Positions 51,727 through 61,900 of a stretch of 64,000 bases of DNA are shown here, piece by piece. Every line of letters begins with the position of its first letter. Position 1 is the first letter of the stretch. The translations under genes were made by a program, and so were the position numbers. The DNA comes from JAJYKC01 sp035545735 (GTDB lineage: Bacteria; Acidobacteriota; Terriglobia; Bryobacterales; Bryobacteraceae). The stretch is from NCBI GenBank assembly GCA_035545735.1, contig DASZXS010000016.1:1-64000 (forward strand), given 5' to 3'. The notes beneath the pieces were generated by a model that was not told the origin of the DNA, did not search any database, and saw only the letters and a list, made by a program, of their open reading frames with translations.

Positions 51727-52971
51727 GTGCCCGTCCGGCTGCGGTGGATCGCGGTTATCATATTTTCGCTGTCCTCGGTACTCAACTACCTGGACCGGCA
51801 GGTGCTCGCCACGATGGCGGACGTGTGGGAGCGCCACGGCGAATTTTCGTTCAACTCCTCCGACTACGGTCTGCTGCTCTCGGTATTTTCCGTCGCTTAT
51901 GCGCTCAGCGCGCCCTTCATGGGCTGGTTTCTCGACCGCGTGGGGCTCAACCGCGGGATCGCGTTTTCCGTGGGGCTTTGGGCGCTTGCAAGCTTCGGAA
52001 CAGCCAGTTCCCACAACCTGACTCATCTGTTGGCCTGGCGTTTCATTTTAGGCGTCGCCGAAGCCAGCGGAATTTCGTCGGCGGGCAAGATGGCCGGAAT
52101 GTATCTGAAGCCGGAAGAGCGCGCGGTGGGCGGCGCGGTTTGCCAGTTTGGCCTCAGCGCCGGCGCGGGGCTGGCGCCGCGGTTCACCATCTTTTTCGCG
52201 GAGCAATATAGCTGGCGATGGGCGTTTGGCGCGGCTGGTATCGCGAGCCTGCTTTGGATTCCCATCTGGCTGCTCACCGCCAAGGCCATTCCCCCGGCCG
52301 AGGTGGACACTCCCCGGCGCGGCGCCAACCGCGACGCGGCCATCATGCTCAGGGACGGGCGTCTGTGGGCGCTCGTGTTCGCCAACATGCTCAGCATGAC
52401 GATATATAGCCTCTGGATATCCTGGAGCCCGAAGTACCTGGTGTTAATGCAGGGCATGACGCCGAAGGAAGCATCGCATTATTCTTGGGTGGTTCCCCTT
52501 TGGGGCTATGTCGGCGCGCTTCTCGGAGGATCGCTCTCGTGGCGTCTTATCAAGCGGGGTGTGCCGCCGGTCGAATCCCGCAAGCGGGCGTGTTTGTGGG
52601 CTGCCGTCGTGTGTCTGTCCACGTTTGCGATTCCGTTCACTACCACGCCGTTCTGGGCGACCGCGGGAATGTCGCTGAGTTATTTTTGCGTGGCGGCGTG
52701 GAGCACGAACCTGTACACAATTCCCGTCGATCTATACGGGGCGGGCCGCGCCGCGTTTGGAGTGGCCGCGCAGGTCTTCGCTTATGGCACGATGCAGGCA
52801 ATTATCTCGGTGCCGATGGGAAACATCATCAACCAGTACCATCAGCGCGGATTCGCGGCTATCTGCTACACGTTTGCGTTTCTGCCGCTGGCCGCCTATC
52901 TGGTATTGGCCCTGTTCGTGAAGGAACGTGATACCGTGCCGGAGGTCGTGGCGACCTCCTCTGGCGCGTAG
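51727..52971 (+). CDS. MFS transporter, anion:cation symporter (ACS)-like
   Basis: A 414-aa protein with GTG start and twelve helices. VLNYLDRQVLATM, GWFLDRVGLNRGI and FILGVAEASGISSAGKMAGMYLKPEERAVG are typical of the ACS family, which imports organic anions such as hexuronates. The RD of the first motif is conserved. Substrate not evident. It starts 9 bp after mfd, so it is likely cotranscribed. Confidence 0.88.
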   Translation: MPVRLRWIAVIIFSLSSVLNYLDRQVLATMADVWERHGEFSFNSSDYGLLLSVFSVAYALSAPFMGWFLDRVGLNRGIAFSVGLWALASFGTASSHNLTHLLAWRFILGVAEASGISSAGKMAGMYLKPEERAVGGAVCQFGLSAGAGLAPRFTIFFAEQYSWRWAFGAAGIASLLWIPIWLLTAKAIPPAEVDTPRRGANRDAAIMLRDGRLWALVFANMLSMTIYSLWISWSPKYLVLMQGMTPKEASHYSWVVPLWGYVGALLGGSLSWRLIKRGVPPVESRKRACLWAAVVCLSTFAIPFTTTPFWATAGMSLSYFCVAAWSTNLYTIPVDLYGAGRAAFGVAAQVFAYGTMQAIISVPMGNIINQYHQRGFAAICYTFAFLPLAAYLVLALFVKERDTVPEVVATSSGA

Positions 52972-52989
52972 AAATTCGCGAAGCGCGCG

Positions 52990-53382
52990 TTACTGGCCCC
53001 GCTGCGCCTTCCGGGCGTTGTACTGCACCGAGTGATCTACGATGACATAGAGTAGCTGGTCCGGATCTTTCTTTGCCTGCTTCTTGATCCAGTTTCCAGC
53101 CCACACGCCGGCCTTCTCATCGTCGGGAAGCGTGACGCCCCGCTTCTGAGCCGAGAGCTCAGTCAGCGCTTTCACAATTTCGAAAAAACCCGCTTCCGTT
53201 TTTCCACCGAGCACCCAGGCTTCCCGGACGGAACTGGTGGCCGCCTGTTCCAGGGTCCAGGAGTGCGCGGGAGCGGCTTCCGCGGGTTGAGGCGCGGGAT
53301 TCTGTGGCGCCGCGCACACGAGCGACGCGCCAAGTCCCGCCGACACAACCAACGCCAAAATGTTTCCAGTGATCTTTGTCAT
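52990..53382 (-). CDS. Small secreted protein, unknown function
   Basis: A 130-aa protein with a clear signal peptide (LALVVSAGLGASLVCAA) and a helical mature part; AAGGAGGG sits before the ATG. I recognise no family. It follows the glycine-zipper gene with 17 bp between and is probably in the same operon. Confidence 0.65.
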   Translation of the reverse strand: MTKITGNILALVVSAGLGASLVCAAPQNPAPQPAEAAPAHSWTLEQAATSSVREAWVLGGKTEAGFFEIVKALTELSAQKRGVTLPDDEKAGVWAGNWIKKQAKKDPDQLLYVIVDHSVQYNARKAQRGQ

Positions 53383-53399
53383 TTTTTGTCCCTCCTTAG

Positions 53400-53750
53400 T
53401 TAATGCCGGTGATGCCCGTGGTCGTCCTGTGTTGCGTTTCCAACAATCGCGCCGATGCCGGCGCCGGCGACGCCTCCGATGAGCGCGCCCTTCAAGCCGC
53501 CGCCAAAGACGGCGCCCAGTGCAGCTCCGCCAGCTCCTCCAATCAGCGCGCCTTTGCCCGGACCGATTCCGCCATCATCGCGGTGATACCGGCGGTCATA
53601 GTCACGTTGGTAGCGGTCGTAGTCACCTCGGCGAACCCTGGACCGCATTCCCCGGTAATAATTCTGATTCCGGTTGGGCTGCGCAAAAGCCGGTATCATA
53701 AGTCCGGCCATCATTCCGATCGCCAATACGCACGTCTGTATCCTGCGCAT
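53400..53750 (-). CDS. Secreted glycine-zipper protein
   Basis: A 116-aa protein with signal peptide (IGMMAGLMIPAFAQ), a basic Arg/Tyr/Asp-rich middle (RGDYDRYQRDYDRRYHRDD) and two Gly-zipper segments (GALIGGAGGAALGAVFGGG, GALIGGVAGAGIGAIVG) able to insert in or coat membranes. A His-rich tail (HGHHRH) ends it. GGAGGAA precedes the ATG. Similar YMGG-like proteins are linked to envelope stress. Confidence 0.8.
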   Translation of the reverse strand: MRRIQTCVLAIGMMAGLMIPAFAQPNRNQNYYRGMRSRVRRGDYDRYQRDYDRRYHRDDGGIGPGKGALIGGAGGAALGAVFGGGLKGALIGGVAGAGIGAIVGNATQDDHGHHRH

Positions 53751-53884
53751 ACGTTCCTCCGTTTTTTTCTAACGTTCCCCCATACGGGGCCGGCGCCCTG
53801 CCGTGCGGATCACAGGCGCTACCGATCATTGTATCGGCCGCTTGCCAAGGATTCGTCCGGGACGATTTGGGGTACTGTACCCTA

Positions 53885-56800
53885 ATGCGTATGCGCGCTC
53901 CATCTTTCCTCCTCCTTCTGGTGGCTTGCAGCGGCCTCTGCGCCGGCCAACAAAATCACGGTTACTACCGGTTCCCCGCGATCCATGCCGGGACGATCGT
54001 ATTTACTTCCGAAGGCGACCTATGGTCCGTGAGCGCCGACGGCGGCGCGGCGCGGCGCCTCACCAGCCATCCGAGCGAAGAGACGCGCGCCGCGTTTTCG
54101 CCGGACGGAAATACGATCGCGTTCTCCGCCAGCTACGAAGGTCCGAACGAGGTCTATACGATGCCCGCGATTGGCGGCCTGCCGGAGCGCCGGACATTCG
54201 ACGGCGCGGGTCCAGGCTGGCTTGGTTGGACGCCGGCCGGGAGACTGCTCTATTCGACCTATGCATTCTCCGGAATCCCCAACGCTCAACTGGCTACGCT
54301 CGACGGGAAGGATCATGTGTCGCTCATTCCTTTGAGCCAGGCGGCTCAGGGCTGCTACGACGCGAAAGGAGGCGTGCTCTTTTTTACGCGCTTGCCCGAG
54401 CAGGGGAGCTCGACCAAGCGCTACAAGGGCGGGACCGCGCAACAGCTTTGGAAGTATGTGCCCGGCCGGGAAGCGGTCCCGCTTTCCGCCGACTATCCGG
54501 GAACCAGCAAGGACGCGATGTGGTGGAGCGGCCGGGTGTACTTCCTGAGCGACCGCGACGGCACGATGAACTTGTGGTCGATGGACGAGGACGGCAAAAA
54601 GCTGCGGCAGCACACGCGTTATCAGGGCTGGGATATTCAATCGCCCTCTCTTTCGGAAGGGCGGATCGCCTATCAGCTCGGTGCCGATATTCATGTCTTC
54701 GATATCGCGTCGGGAAATGACAAGACCGTCGCTATCGAGCTCCCGTCGGACTTCGATCATCTCCGCGAGCACTGGGTCAAGAATCCGATCCAGTATCTTA
54801 CGTCTGTTCACATCTCTCCGGACGGCGACCGAGTGATTCTCACGGCGAGAGGCAAAGTATTCGTCGCGCCGGCGAAGGATTCCGGCCGTTTTGTGAACAT
54901 TGCGCCCCGCGAGCCCGGCCGTTTCCGTGACGCCCGCATGATGCCGGATGGTAAGTCGCTTCTGGCGCTTTCAACCGCCAGCGGAGAACTGGAATTTTGG
55001 AAGTACCCGGCCAATGGGGAAGGAAGCGGGGAAAGACTCACCAGTGACGGCACGGTGTTGCGCTGGGAAGGAGTCCCGTCGCCGGACGGCAAATGGATCG
55101 CGCATCAGGATAAGAACAACCGCCTCTGGATCTTCAATATCGCGACGAAAACGGAGAAACAGATCGCGGTGGGCCAGTACGACGGTAATTCAGAGCCGGT
55201 GTTCGACAGCGTCCGCTGGTCGCCCGATAGCCGGTGGATCGTATATGGAGCGGCCGGGTCAAACGAGCTAAACAGGGTCATGCTGTACAGCGTCGGGTCG
55301 GGTGTTACGACGCCGCTCACCACCGGGCGCTATGACGACCGCTCCCCCGCGTGGAGCGCCGACGGAAAGTGGGTCTATTTCCTCTCCGACCGCGCGCTAA
55401 AGTCCGTGGTGAAGTCCCCGTGGGGCGCGCGGCAGCCGGATCCGTATTTCAATCGCTCCGTGAAGATTTACCAATTGCCCCTTCGAAAGGGCTTGCGTTC
55501 TCCCTTCGATCCGGCCGATGAACTGCATCCCGACAAGACGAACGAGGCGGTCAAGGCGGACGACAAGGCCAAAACACCGGCGGTTCCGAATGTCGAAATC
55601 GACCTGGATGGCATCGCGGCCCGTCTGCAGGAAGTTCCGGCGCCGCCGGCAAACTACAGCGGCTTGAGCGTCGCGGGGAAACATCTGTGCTGGATCGATC
55701 GCGATCAGGAAACGCCCGATAAATCCACATTGCAGTGCCTGGAGATTGACAACAAGGGCGGCAAGCCTGTGACGATCATGGAAGGCGCAAGCAGCTATGA
55801 GGCTTCGGCGGACGGAAAAAAGATTCTCGTGCGCAAGAAAGACGACTTGTGGGTGCTTGATCCGGGCGTAAAGGAAGGCGCGCTCAAAGATCCGAAAACA
55901 CTGGCTGAGGCTCACGTTGATCTGAAGAGCTGGTCCTTCTCCGTCATTCCGAGCGAGGAATTTCGAGAGGCTCTGATTGACGCCTGGCGGCTGCATCGCG
56001 ACTATTTCTACGATCCGCGCATGCATGGCGTCAACTGGCCGTTGATGCGCGACAAATACAGCGAACTGGCGGGAAGAATTCATGATCGCTCCGAGCTGAA
56101 CGACCTGATTGCCCAGATGGTGGGAGAACTCTCCATGCTTCATACGTTCGTGTTCGGCGGCGATCTGCGGCGCGGCGAGGATCAGATTCAACCCGCGTTT
56201 TTGGGCGGGCGGATGAAGCCCTCGGCGGATGGAACGGGCTACGAGATCGAGCATGTCTATCAATCCGACCCGGACCGCCCCGATCAACTGAGCCCGCTGG
56301 CCCGGCCCGGAGTAAATCTCTGCGAAGGAGACGTAATCGTTTCCCTCAACGGCCGCAGCCTCGCCTCGGTGGCGCCGGGCGAGGTCCTTCGCGGGCAGGC
56401 GGACAAACCGGTACTGGCGCGTGTTCGCGCGAAGGGAGGAACTTCGGAGCGTGATGTGCTGTTGAAGCCCATTTCGGCCGCGGCGGATCGCGATCTGCGC
56501 TACAGCGAGTGGGAATACACGCGCCGGCTCGAAGTGGAGAAGAAATCGGCGGGGGAAATCGGTTACGTGCATCTGCGGGCGATGGGACCGAACGACATCA
56601 ATCAGTGGGTGGAGGAATATACGCCCGTCTTCAAGCGCCAGGGGCTGATCATCGACGTCCGCCACAACCGCGGGGGAAATATCGACAGTTGGGTTTTGGG
56701 TAAACTCCAGCGCAAGGCCTGGATGTACTGGAAGCCCCGCGAAGGGGAGCCGTCATGGAACATGCAGCAATCCTTTCGCGGTCACCTCGTGGTGCTCTGC

Positions 56801-57172
56801 GACGAGTGGACCGCGTCGGACGGCGAGGCGTTCTCCGAAGGTTTCCGCCGCCTCGGGTTGGGCAAAGTGATTGGCACACGAACCTGGGGCGGGGAAGTGT
56901 GGCTCAGCTTTAGCAACTTCCTGGCGGACCGGGGCATTGCCAGCACCGGGGAACTGGGCGTCTATGGCCCGGAGGGCAAATGGTTGATCGAAGGGCACGG
57001 CGTCGATCCCGATATTGTCGTGGACAACCCGCCGCACGCCTCGTTCGAGGGGCAGGACGCGCAGCTCGATGCGGGAATCCAGTATCTCCAACGGCTCATC
57101 CGGGAGAAGCCGGTCACAATACCCGCAGCGCCGCCCTATCCCGATAAGTCCTGGCGCGCGCCGTCCAAATAG
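53885..57172 (+). CDS. Tricorn-like S41 protease
   Basis: About 1095 aa with a signal peptide (LLLLVACSGLCAG). Two WD40-like propeller regions (residues about 30-330 and 340-640, with SPDG and WSPDS repeats) are followed by a PDZ domain (about 790-870) and a C-terminal S41 domain. The nucleophile is Ser978 in EWTASDGEAFSEG and the base His753 in ELSMLHTFVFGG; the Ser usually before that His is Leu here. The chain ends at IEGHGVDPD. The protein should be periplasmic, degrading peptides as Tricorn does, and stands alone on the plus strand. Confidence 0.93.
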   Translation: MRMRAPSFLLLLVACSGLCAGQQNHGYYRFPAIHAGTIVFTSEGDLWSVSADGGAARRLTSHPSEETRAAFSPDGNTIAFSASYEGPNEVYTMPAIGGLPERRTFDGAGPGWLGWTPAGRLLYSTYAFSGIPNAQLATLDGKDHVSLIPLSQAAQGCYDAKGGVLFFTRLPEQGSSTKRYKGGTAQQLWKYVPGREAVPLSADYPGTSKDAMWWSGRVYFLSDRDGTMNLWSMDEDGKKLRQHTRYQGWDIQSPSLSEGRIAYQLGADIHVFDIASGNDKTVAIELPSDFDHLREHWVKNPIQYLTSVHISPDGDRVILTARGKVFVAPAKDSGRFVNIAPREPGRFRDARMMPDGKSLLALSTASGELEFWKYPANGEGSGERLTSDGTVLRWEGVPSPDGKWIAHQDKNNRLWIFNIATKTEKQIAVGQYDGNSEPVFDSVRWSPDSRWIVYGAAGSNELNRVMLYSVGSGVTTPLTTGRYDDRSPAWSADGKWVYFLSDRALKSVVKSPWGARQPDPYFNRSVKIYQLPLRKGLRSPFDPADELHPDKTNEAVKADDKAKTPAVPNVEIDLDGIAARLQEVPAPPANYSGLSVAGKHLCWIDRDQETPDKSTLQCLEIDNKGGKPVTIMEGASSYEASADGKKILVRKKDDLWVLDPGVKEGALKDPKTLAEAHVDLKSWSFSVIPSEEFREALIDAWRLHRDYFYDPRMHGVNWPLMRDKYSELAGRIHDRSELNDLIAQMVGELSMLHTFVFGGDLRRGEDQIQPAFLGGRMKPSADGTGYEIEHVYQSDPDRPDQLSPLARPGVNLCEGDVIVSLNGRSLASVAPGEVLRGQADKPVLARVRAKGGTSERDVLLKPISAAADRDLRYSEWEYTRRLEVEKKSAGEIGYVHLRAMGPNDINQWVEEYTPVFKRQGLIIDVRHNRGGNIDSWVLGKLQRKAWMYWKPREGEPSWNMQQSFRGHLVVLCDEWTASDGEAFSEGFRRLGLGKVIGTRTWGGEVWLSFSNFLADRGIASTGELGVYGPEGKWLIEGHGVDPDIVVDNPPHASFEGQDAQLDAGIQYLQRLIREKPVTIPAAPPYPDKSWRAPSK

Positions 57173-57179
57173 GACTTGC

Positions 57180-58694
57180 TTATGGTGTTGGCTGCTGCTT
57201 CGGTTTCTTCGGCTTCTCGGTCGCGGAGAGGAGATCCTGCCCGGTGGGAATTTTCGATGCATCCCAGCCGCCGCCCAGAGCTTGAATCAGCGAGACGCTG
57301 GCGCTCATGCGGCGCGTGAGAATGTCGACTGCGGTCCTCTCGTTCGCGAGAGCCGTGCTTTGCGCGGTGATCACCTGCAGGTAGCTGGCGATACCAGCCT
57401 TATACTGGTCGGTCGTGATCCGGAGAGAACGCTCGGCGGATTTTACGGCTTCGTCCTGGGCTGCCGCCTCGTTGCTGAGCACGTGTAGCGCGGCGAGGTT
57501 GTCCTCCACTTGCTGGAACGCGGTCAGGACGGACTGGCGGTAGGCCGCTACGGTCGCATCGTAGGATGCCTGCAGTTGCAGGACGGTCGCGCGGCGCTTG
57601 CCGGCATCGAACAGCGTCTCGGAAAGCTGCGGTCCCAGGGACCAGAAGCGGCTTGGCCACGTAAACCACGACGTGATGCTGCCGGACTCCAATCCTCCGG
57701 TTGCGCTGAGAGTCAAATTGGGATAGAAGGCCGCCATGGCGATACCGATTTGCTCATTGGCGGCGGCGACGCTCCGCTCCGCGGCGGCGATATCCGGCCG
57801 GCGCTCTAACAGGTCGGACGGCAGTCCTACGGGCACCGGCGGCGGGGGCGTTTTTAAGGCCGTGACAGGGATAGAGAATCCCGAAGGAGCTTTACCGATG
57901 AGGATGGCAATCGCATGCTCAAATTGCGCGCGTTGCACGCCGATGTCAATGAGTTGCGCGCGCGTGGTGGCAAGCTGCGTTTCCGCTTGCGCTACATCGC
58001 CTTCTGACGCGATGCCGCCGGCGTAGCGGTTCTTCGTCAACTCGAGATATTTTTCGTAAGACTTCGTCGTCGCATCGAGAAGTAAGTAGCCCCCGTCCAA
58101 CCCATGGAGCTGGAAGTAATCCAGAGCCAGTTCCGCCTGAAACGACAGGCGGGCGTTTTCGAGATCGGCGAAAGATGCCTGCGCGTTCGCGGTGTTTGCC
58201 GTAATGTTCCGGCGCACGCTGCCCCAGATATCCGCCGTCCAACTGACCTCCGCGGGCAGGACGAAGAGACTGTGGATGGTATTATTCGAACCCGCCACCG
58301 CGGTGCCTCCGGCGGGCGTGCGTGAATTGGTGATGGTGGGAGAAGAGCCCGCGGTTGGAAAAAGGGCCGCACGGGCCACGCGAACGGCGGCGCGGGCCGC
58401 CCGGAACTGTGCTTCCGCCTGCAGTACGTTTTGATTGGAAATGGAAACCTGCTCTTCCAGCGCATTCAGGGCCGGATCGCCGTATACTTCCCACCACTTT
58501 CCCTTGAGCTGGCTGTCCTTCGGCTCGGCTTGCTTCCAGCCGTCCATCGCCTTAAAGAAGTCCGGCGACAGCTCCTTATAGTCCGGAGCCGGCGGCGCGG
58601 ACGGGCGCTGATACTTCGGACCGACCATGCAAGCCGTCGAAAACAGCAGTATGCCGGATACGGCGGCTCGGAGGAAATTAGTACTCTGGCTCAT
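57180..58694 (-). CDS. NodT/OprM-type outer-membrane efflux lipoprotein
   Basis: A 504-aa protein with lipobox FSTAC and the duplicated OEP pattern (SNQNVLQAEAQFRAARAAVR; AYRQSVLTAFQQVEDNLAALH). It forms the outer channel for the RND pumps encoded upstream. Its start overlaps the end of the STAS-like gene by 17 bp, so it is translationally linked with it. The gene is the last of the operon on this strand and converges on the Tricorn-like gene, 7 bp away. Confidence 0.92.
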   Translation of the reverse strand: MSQSTNFLRAAVSGILLFSTACMVGPKYQRPSAPPAPDYKELSPDFFKAMDGWKQAEPKDSQLKGKWWEVYGDPALNALEEQVSISNQNVLQAEAQFRAARAAVRVARAALFPTAGSSPTITNSRTPAGGTAVAGSNNTIHSLFVLPAEVSWTADIWGSVRRNITANTANAQASFADLENARLSFQAELALDYFQLHGLDGGYLLLDATTKSYEKYLELTKNRYAGGIASEGDVAQAETQLATTRAQLIDIGVQRAQFEHAIAILIGKAPSGFSIPVTALKTPPPPVPVGLPSDLLERRPDIAAAERSVAAANEQIGIAMAAFYPNLTLSATGGLESGSITSWFTWPSRFWSLGPQLSETLFDAGKRRATVLQLQASYDATVAAYRQSVLTAFQQVEDNLAALHVLSNEAAAQDEAVKSAERSLRITTDQYKAGIASYLQVITAQSTALANERTAVDILTRRMSASVSLIQALGGGWDASKIPTGQDLLSATEKPKKPKQQPTP

Positions 58695-58959
58695 TTACAC
58701 TTTCCGGGGAAATCCATGGCTTAAGATAATTCGGGCAATCCGCAAGCTCGACGCCGTGGCTGAGCAGCGCCGCGAAGAAGCGCGCCGCCGCGGGGTCGAT
58801 CAGGGTTACTTCGCTCAGGTCGAGTACGATCTGCTGTTTGGCCCGCTGTCCATCGCGGACCAGGCGGTCGATTTCCGGAACCACGTCTGCACTGACGTTC
58901 CCTTTCAGGGAAACAGTGACGTTGCCGCGGGTGTCGAATAGCGCCGTCATCTTGAACAT
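58678..58959 (-). CDS. Small STAS-like domain protein in an RND operon
   Basis: A 93-aa soluble protein. MTALFDTRGNVTVSLKGNVS then QIVLDLSEVTLIDPAAARFFA follow the STAS beta-alpha fold, ending GVELADCPNYLKPWI. The Ser that is phosphorylated in SpoIIAA-type anti-anti-sigma factors is replaced (IDPAA), so it is unlikely to be a phospho-switch. Located between a pump and outer-membrane factor, overlapping the latter's start; the job is unknown. An ATG at 59187 in the same frame would overlap the pump and is rejected. Confidence 0.65.
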   Translation of the reverse strand: MFKMTALFDTRGNVTVSLKGNVSADVVPEIDRLVRDGQRAKQQIVLDLSEVTLIDPAAARFFAALLSHGVELADCPNYLKPWISPESVNEPEY

Positions 58960-58975
58960 GGATGCGTTCCCGCGT

Positions 58976-61900
58976 CTAGACTCCCGCTCCAGCCAGTTCT
59001 TCGGCGCGCTGATGTTTCCGCGACCTGTCCCACCACAACTGAATCCTGTCGAGATAGAGGTAGACCACCGGGGTGGTGTACAGAGTGAGCAACTGGCTGA
59101 CCACGAGTCCGCCGATGATGGTGATCCCAAGAGGACGGCGGAGTTCGGAGCCGACGCCGGTGCCCAGCGCCAGCGGCAGAGCGCCAAGGATCGCGGCCAT
59201 CGTCGTCATCAGGATCGGGCGGAAACGCAGCAGGCAAGCTTCATAGATGGCATCCCTGGAACTTCTGCCTTCGGTTCGCTCGACCTGAATCGCGAAATCG
59301 ATCATGAGAATAGCGTTCTTCTTGACAATGCCTATGAGCAGGATCATGCCGATGATCGCGATAATGCTGAGGTCGATCTTGAAAAACATGAGCGCCAGGA
59401 GGGCGCCGACGCCGGCAGAGGGCAGAGTCGAGAGGATGGTTAACGGGTGGATATAGCTCTCATAAAGGATGCCCAATACGATATAAACGGTGGCCAGGGC
59501 GGCGGCGATCAACAATGGCTCGCTGCCGAGCGAATCCTGATACGCGCGCGCCGTTCCCGCGAATCCGGTATGGATAGTCTTGGGCAACCCGACGGTTATC
59601 GCGGCGTCTTCAATCTGTTCCACCGCGTCGCTGAGCGCGACTCCGGGCATCAGATTGAAAGAGATGGTGGCGGCCGGCGCCAGTCCCTGATGGTTCACTG
59701 CCAAGGGAGCGACCTGCTGTTCGAAGTGAGCGACGGCGCTTAAGGGCACCAGCGAGCGGTTGGGCGCGCGAAGATAGAACTGGTCCAGAATCTGCGGGTC
59801 CGTCCAATACTTTGGCGCGGCTTCCATGATGACGTGGTACTGGTTGAGTGTCGTATACATCGTCGAGACCTGCCGCTGGCCGAACGCATCGTAGAGTGTA
59901 TTGTCGATGAGTTGAGGCGAAATTCCGAAACGGGCCGCCGTCGGCCGGTCGATTACGATCATCGACTGCAGTCCGCTGTTCTGCTGGTCGCTGCTCACGT
60001 CGGAGATGATGTGGATTTTTTCGAGCGCCTGGAGCATGCGCGGCGCATAGTCCACCAGATCCTGAATGTTGTCGCCGCGCATCGTGTATTGGTACATGGC
60101 ATTGCTGCCGCGGCCGCCGACACGAAGATCCTGGGATGCCTGCATGTAGAGCGTGGCCCCCGGGACGCGCGCCAGTTTGGGGCGAAGGCGGGCTATCACC
60201 TGCTCCACGTGAATTTTGCGCTCGGCCAGCGGCTTGAGGGAGATGAACATACGCGCGGTGTTCGCCGTTCCGCCGCCCGTGTAGCCGTTGACGGTATCGA
60301 TGGCGGGATCCTTGCTGACGATTTCGACCATGCGCATCAGAGTCCTCTGCATGGATTGAAATGAACTGTCCTGGTCGGCCAAGATCGCGCCCATCATTCG
60401 CCCGTTGTCCTGCAAGGGGAAGAATCCTTTGGGGACGCGAACGAAGAGATAGACGTTCAACGCGATCGTCGCAATGAGAACGGCGAGAGTGATGGCCGGA
60501 TGCCGCAGCACGCGGGTCAGCGTTTTGCCGTAGAGACTGACCAGACGATCGAAGCTGCGCTCGCTCCAATAGTAAACTTTGCCGTGTTTGGTTTGATGAC
60601 GCAGCAGGTAGGCGCACATCGTGGGAGTCGCAGTGAGCGAGACCACCATCGAGACGGCAATCGCCACCGAAAGCGTGATCGCGAATTCCCGGAACAAGCG
60701 GCCGACGATCCCGCCCATCATCAGGATCGGAATGAAGACGGCGATGAGCGACAGCGTCATAGTGAGAACGGTGAATCCAATCTCCGACGCGCCCTTCACC
60801 GCGGCCTTGAACGGTTCCATGCCTTTCTCCAGGTAACGGGTAATGTTCTCGATCACTACGATTGCGTCATCCACGACGAATCCGGTCGAGATCGTCAGCG
60901 CCATTAACGAGAGATTGTCCAGGGTGAAATCGCACAGATACATGACTCCGAAGGTTCCGATCAGGGAAACCGGAACCGCCATACTCGGAATCAGCGTGAT
61001 CCGCGGGCTCTTCAGAAAAACAAAGACAACCAGAATTACCAGGAGAACCGAGGCAAGTAGAGTCAGCTCCGTGTCGTGCACCGAAGCGCGAATCGTAATC
61101 GTCTGATCCATCGAGATGTGCAAGTCGATCGCTTGCGGGATCGAGGCGCGGATTTGCGGCAGGGCTGCGCGAATCCCATCCACGGCATCGATAATGTTCG
61201 CGCCTGGCTGCCGGAACATGATGACGAGGACCGAAGGTTTGCCGTTTGCGTACCCGGCATTGAGGAGGTTCTCCACGGAATCCACGGCCTCCCCGATGTC
61301 GGAAATTCGCACCGGCGCACCGTTCCGGTAAGCGACGATGAGGGGATTGTACTGCGCCGCCTTAAAGATCTGATCCGTGGCGCCGACTTCCCAGGAATGG
61401 GTGGCGTTCGAGAAATGGCCCTTTGGGACGTTTGCATTCGCGGTGCTGAGCACGCCGCGCACATCTTCGAGGCCGATGCCGTACTTGTTCATCGTCGCCG
61501 GGTTCAGCTCGACGCGAACCGCGGGAAGAGTACTTCCGCCGACGACCACTTGGCCCACGCCCGGCACCTGAGACAGTTTCTGGGCCATGATGGTGGAGGC
61601 TGCGTCAAACATCTGGCCTTTGTCCATGATGTCCGAGGTCAGCGACACCATGAAAATCGGCGAATCGGCCGGGTTGTATTTGCGGTAGCGGGGATTATTC
61701 GGCAAGTTGGGCGGCAGATAGCCCCGGGCGGCATTGATGGCCGCCTGGACGTCCCGCGCGGCGGCGTCGATGTTCCGGTTGAGGTCGAATTGCAGGGTGA
61801 TGCTGGTCGAGCCGAGGTTGCTCGACGACGTCATCTCCGTGATGTTGGCGATGCGGCCAAACTGCCGCTCGAGCGGTGTGGCGACCGCGGACGCCATGGT

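Noticed and set aside
58678..59187. A 169-codon version of the STAS-like gene starting inside the pump gene
   Set aside because: The added 76 residues are Ser/Arg-rich shadow of the RND C-terminus; the domain begins at the ATG at 58959.
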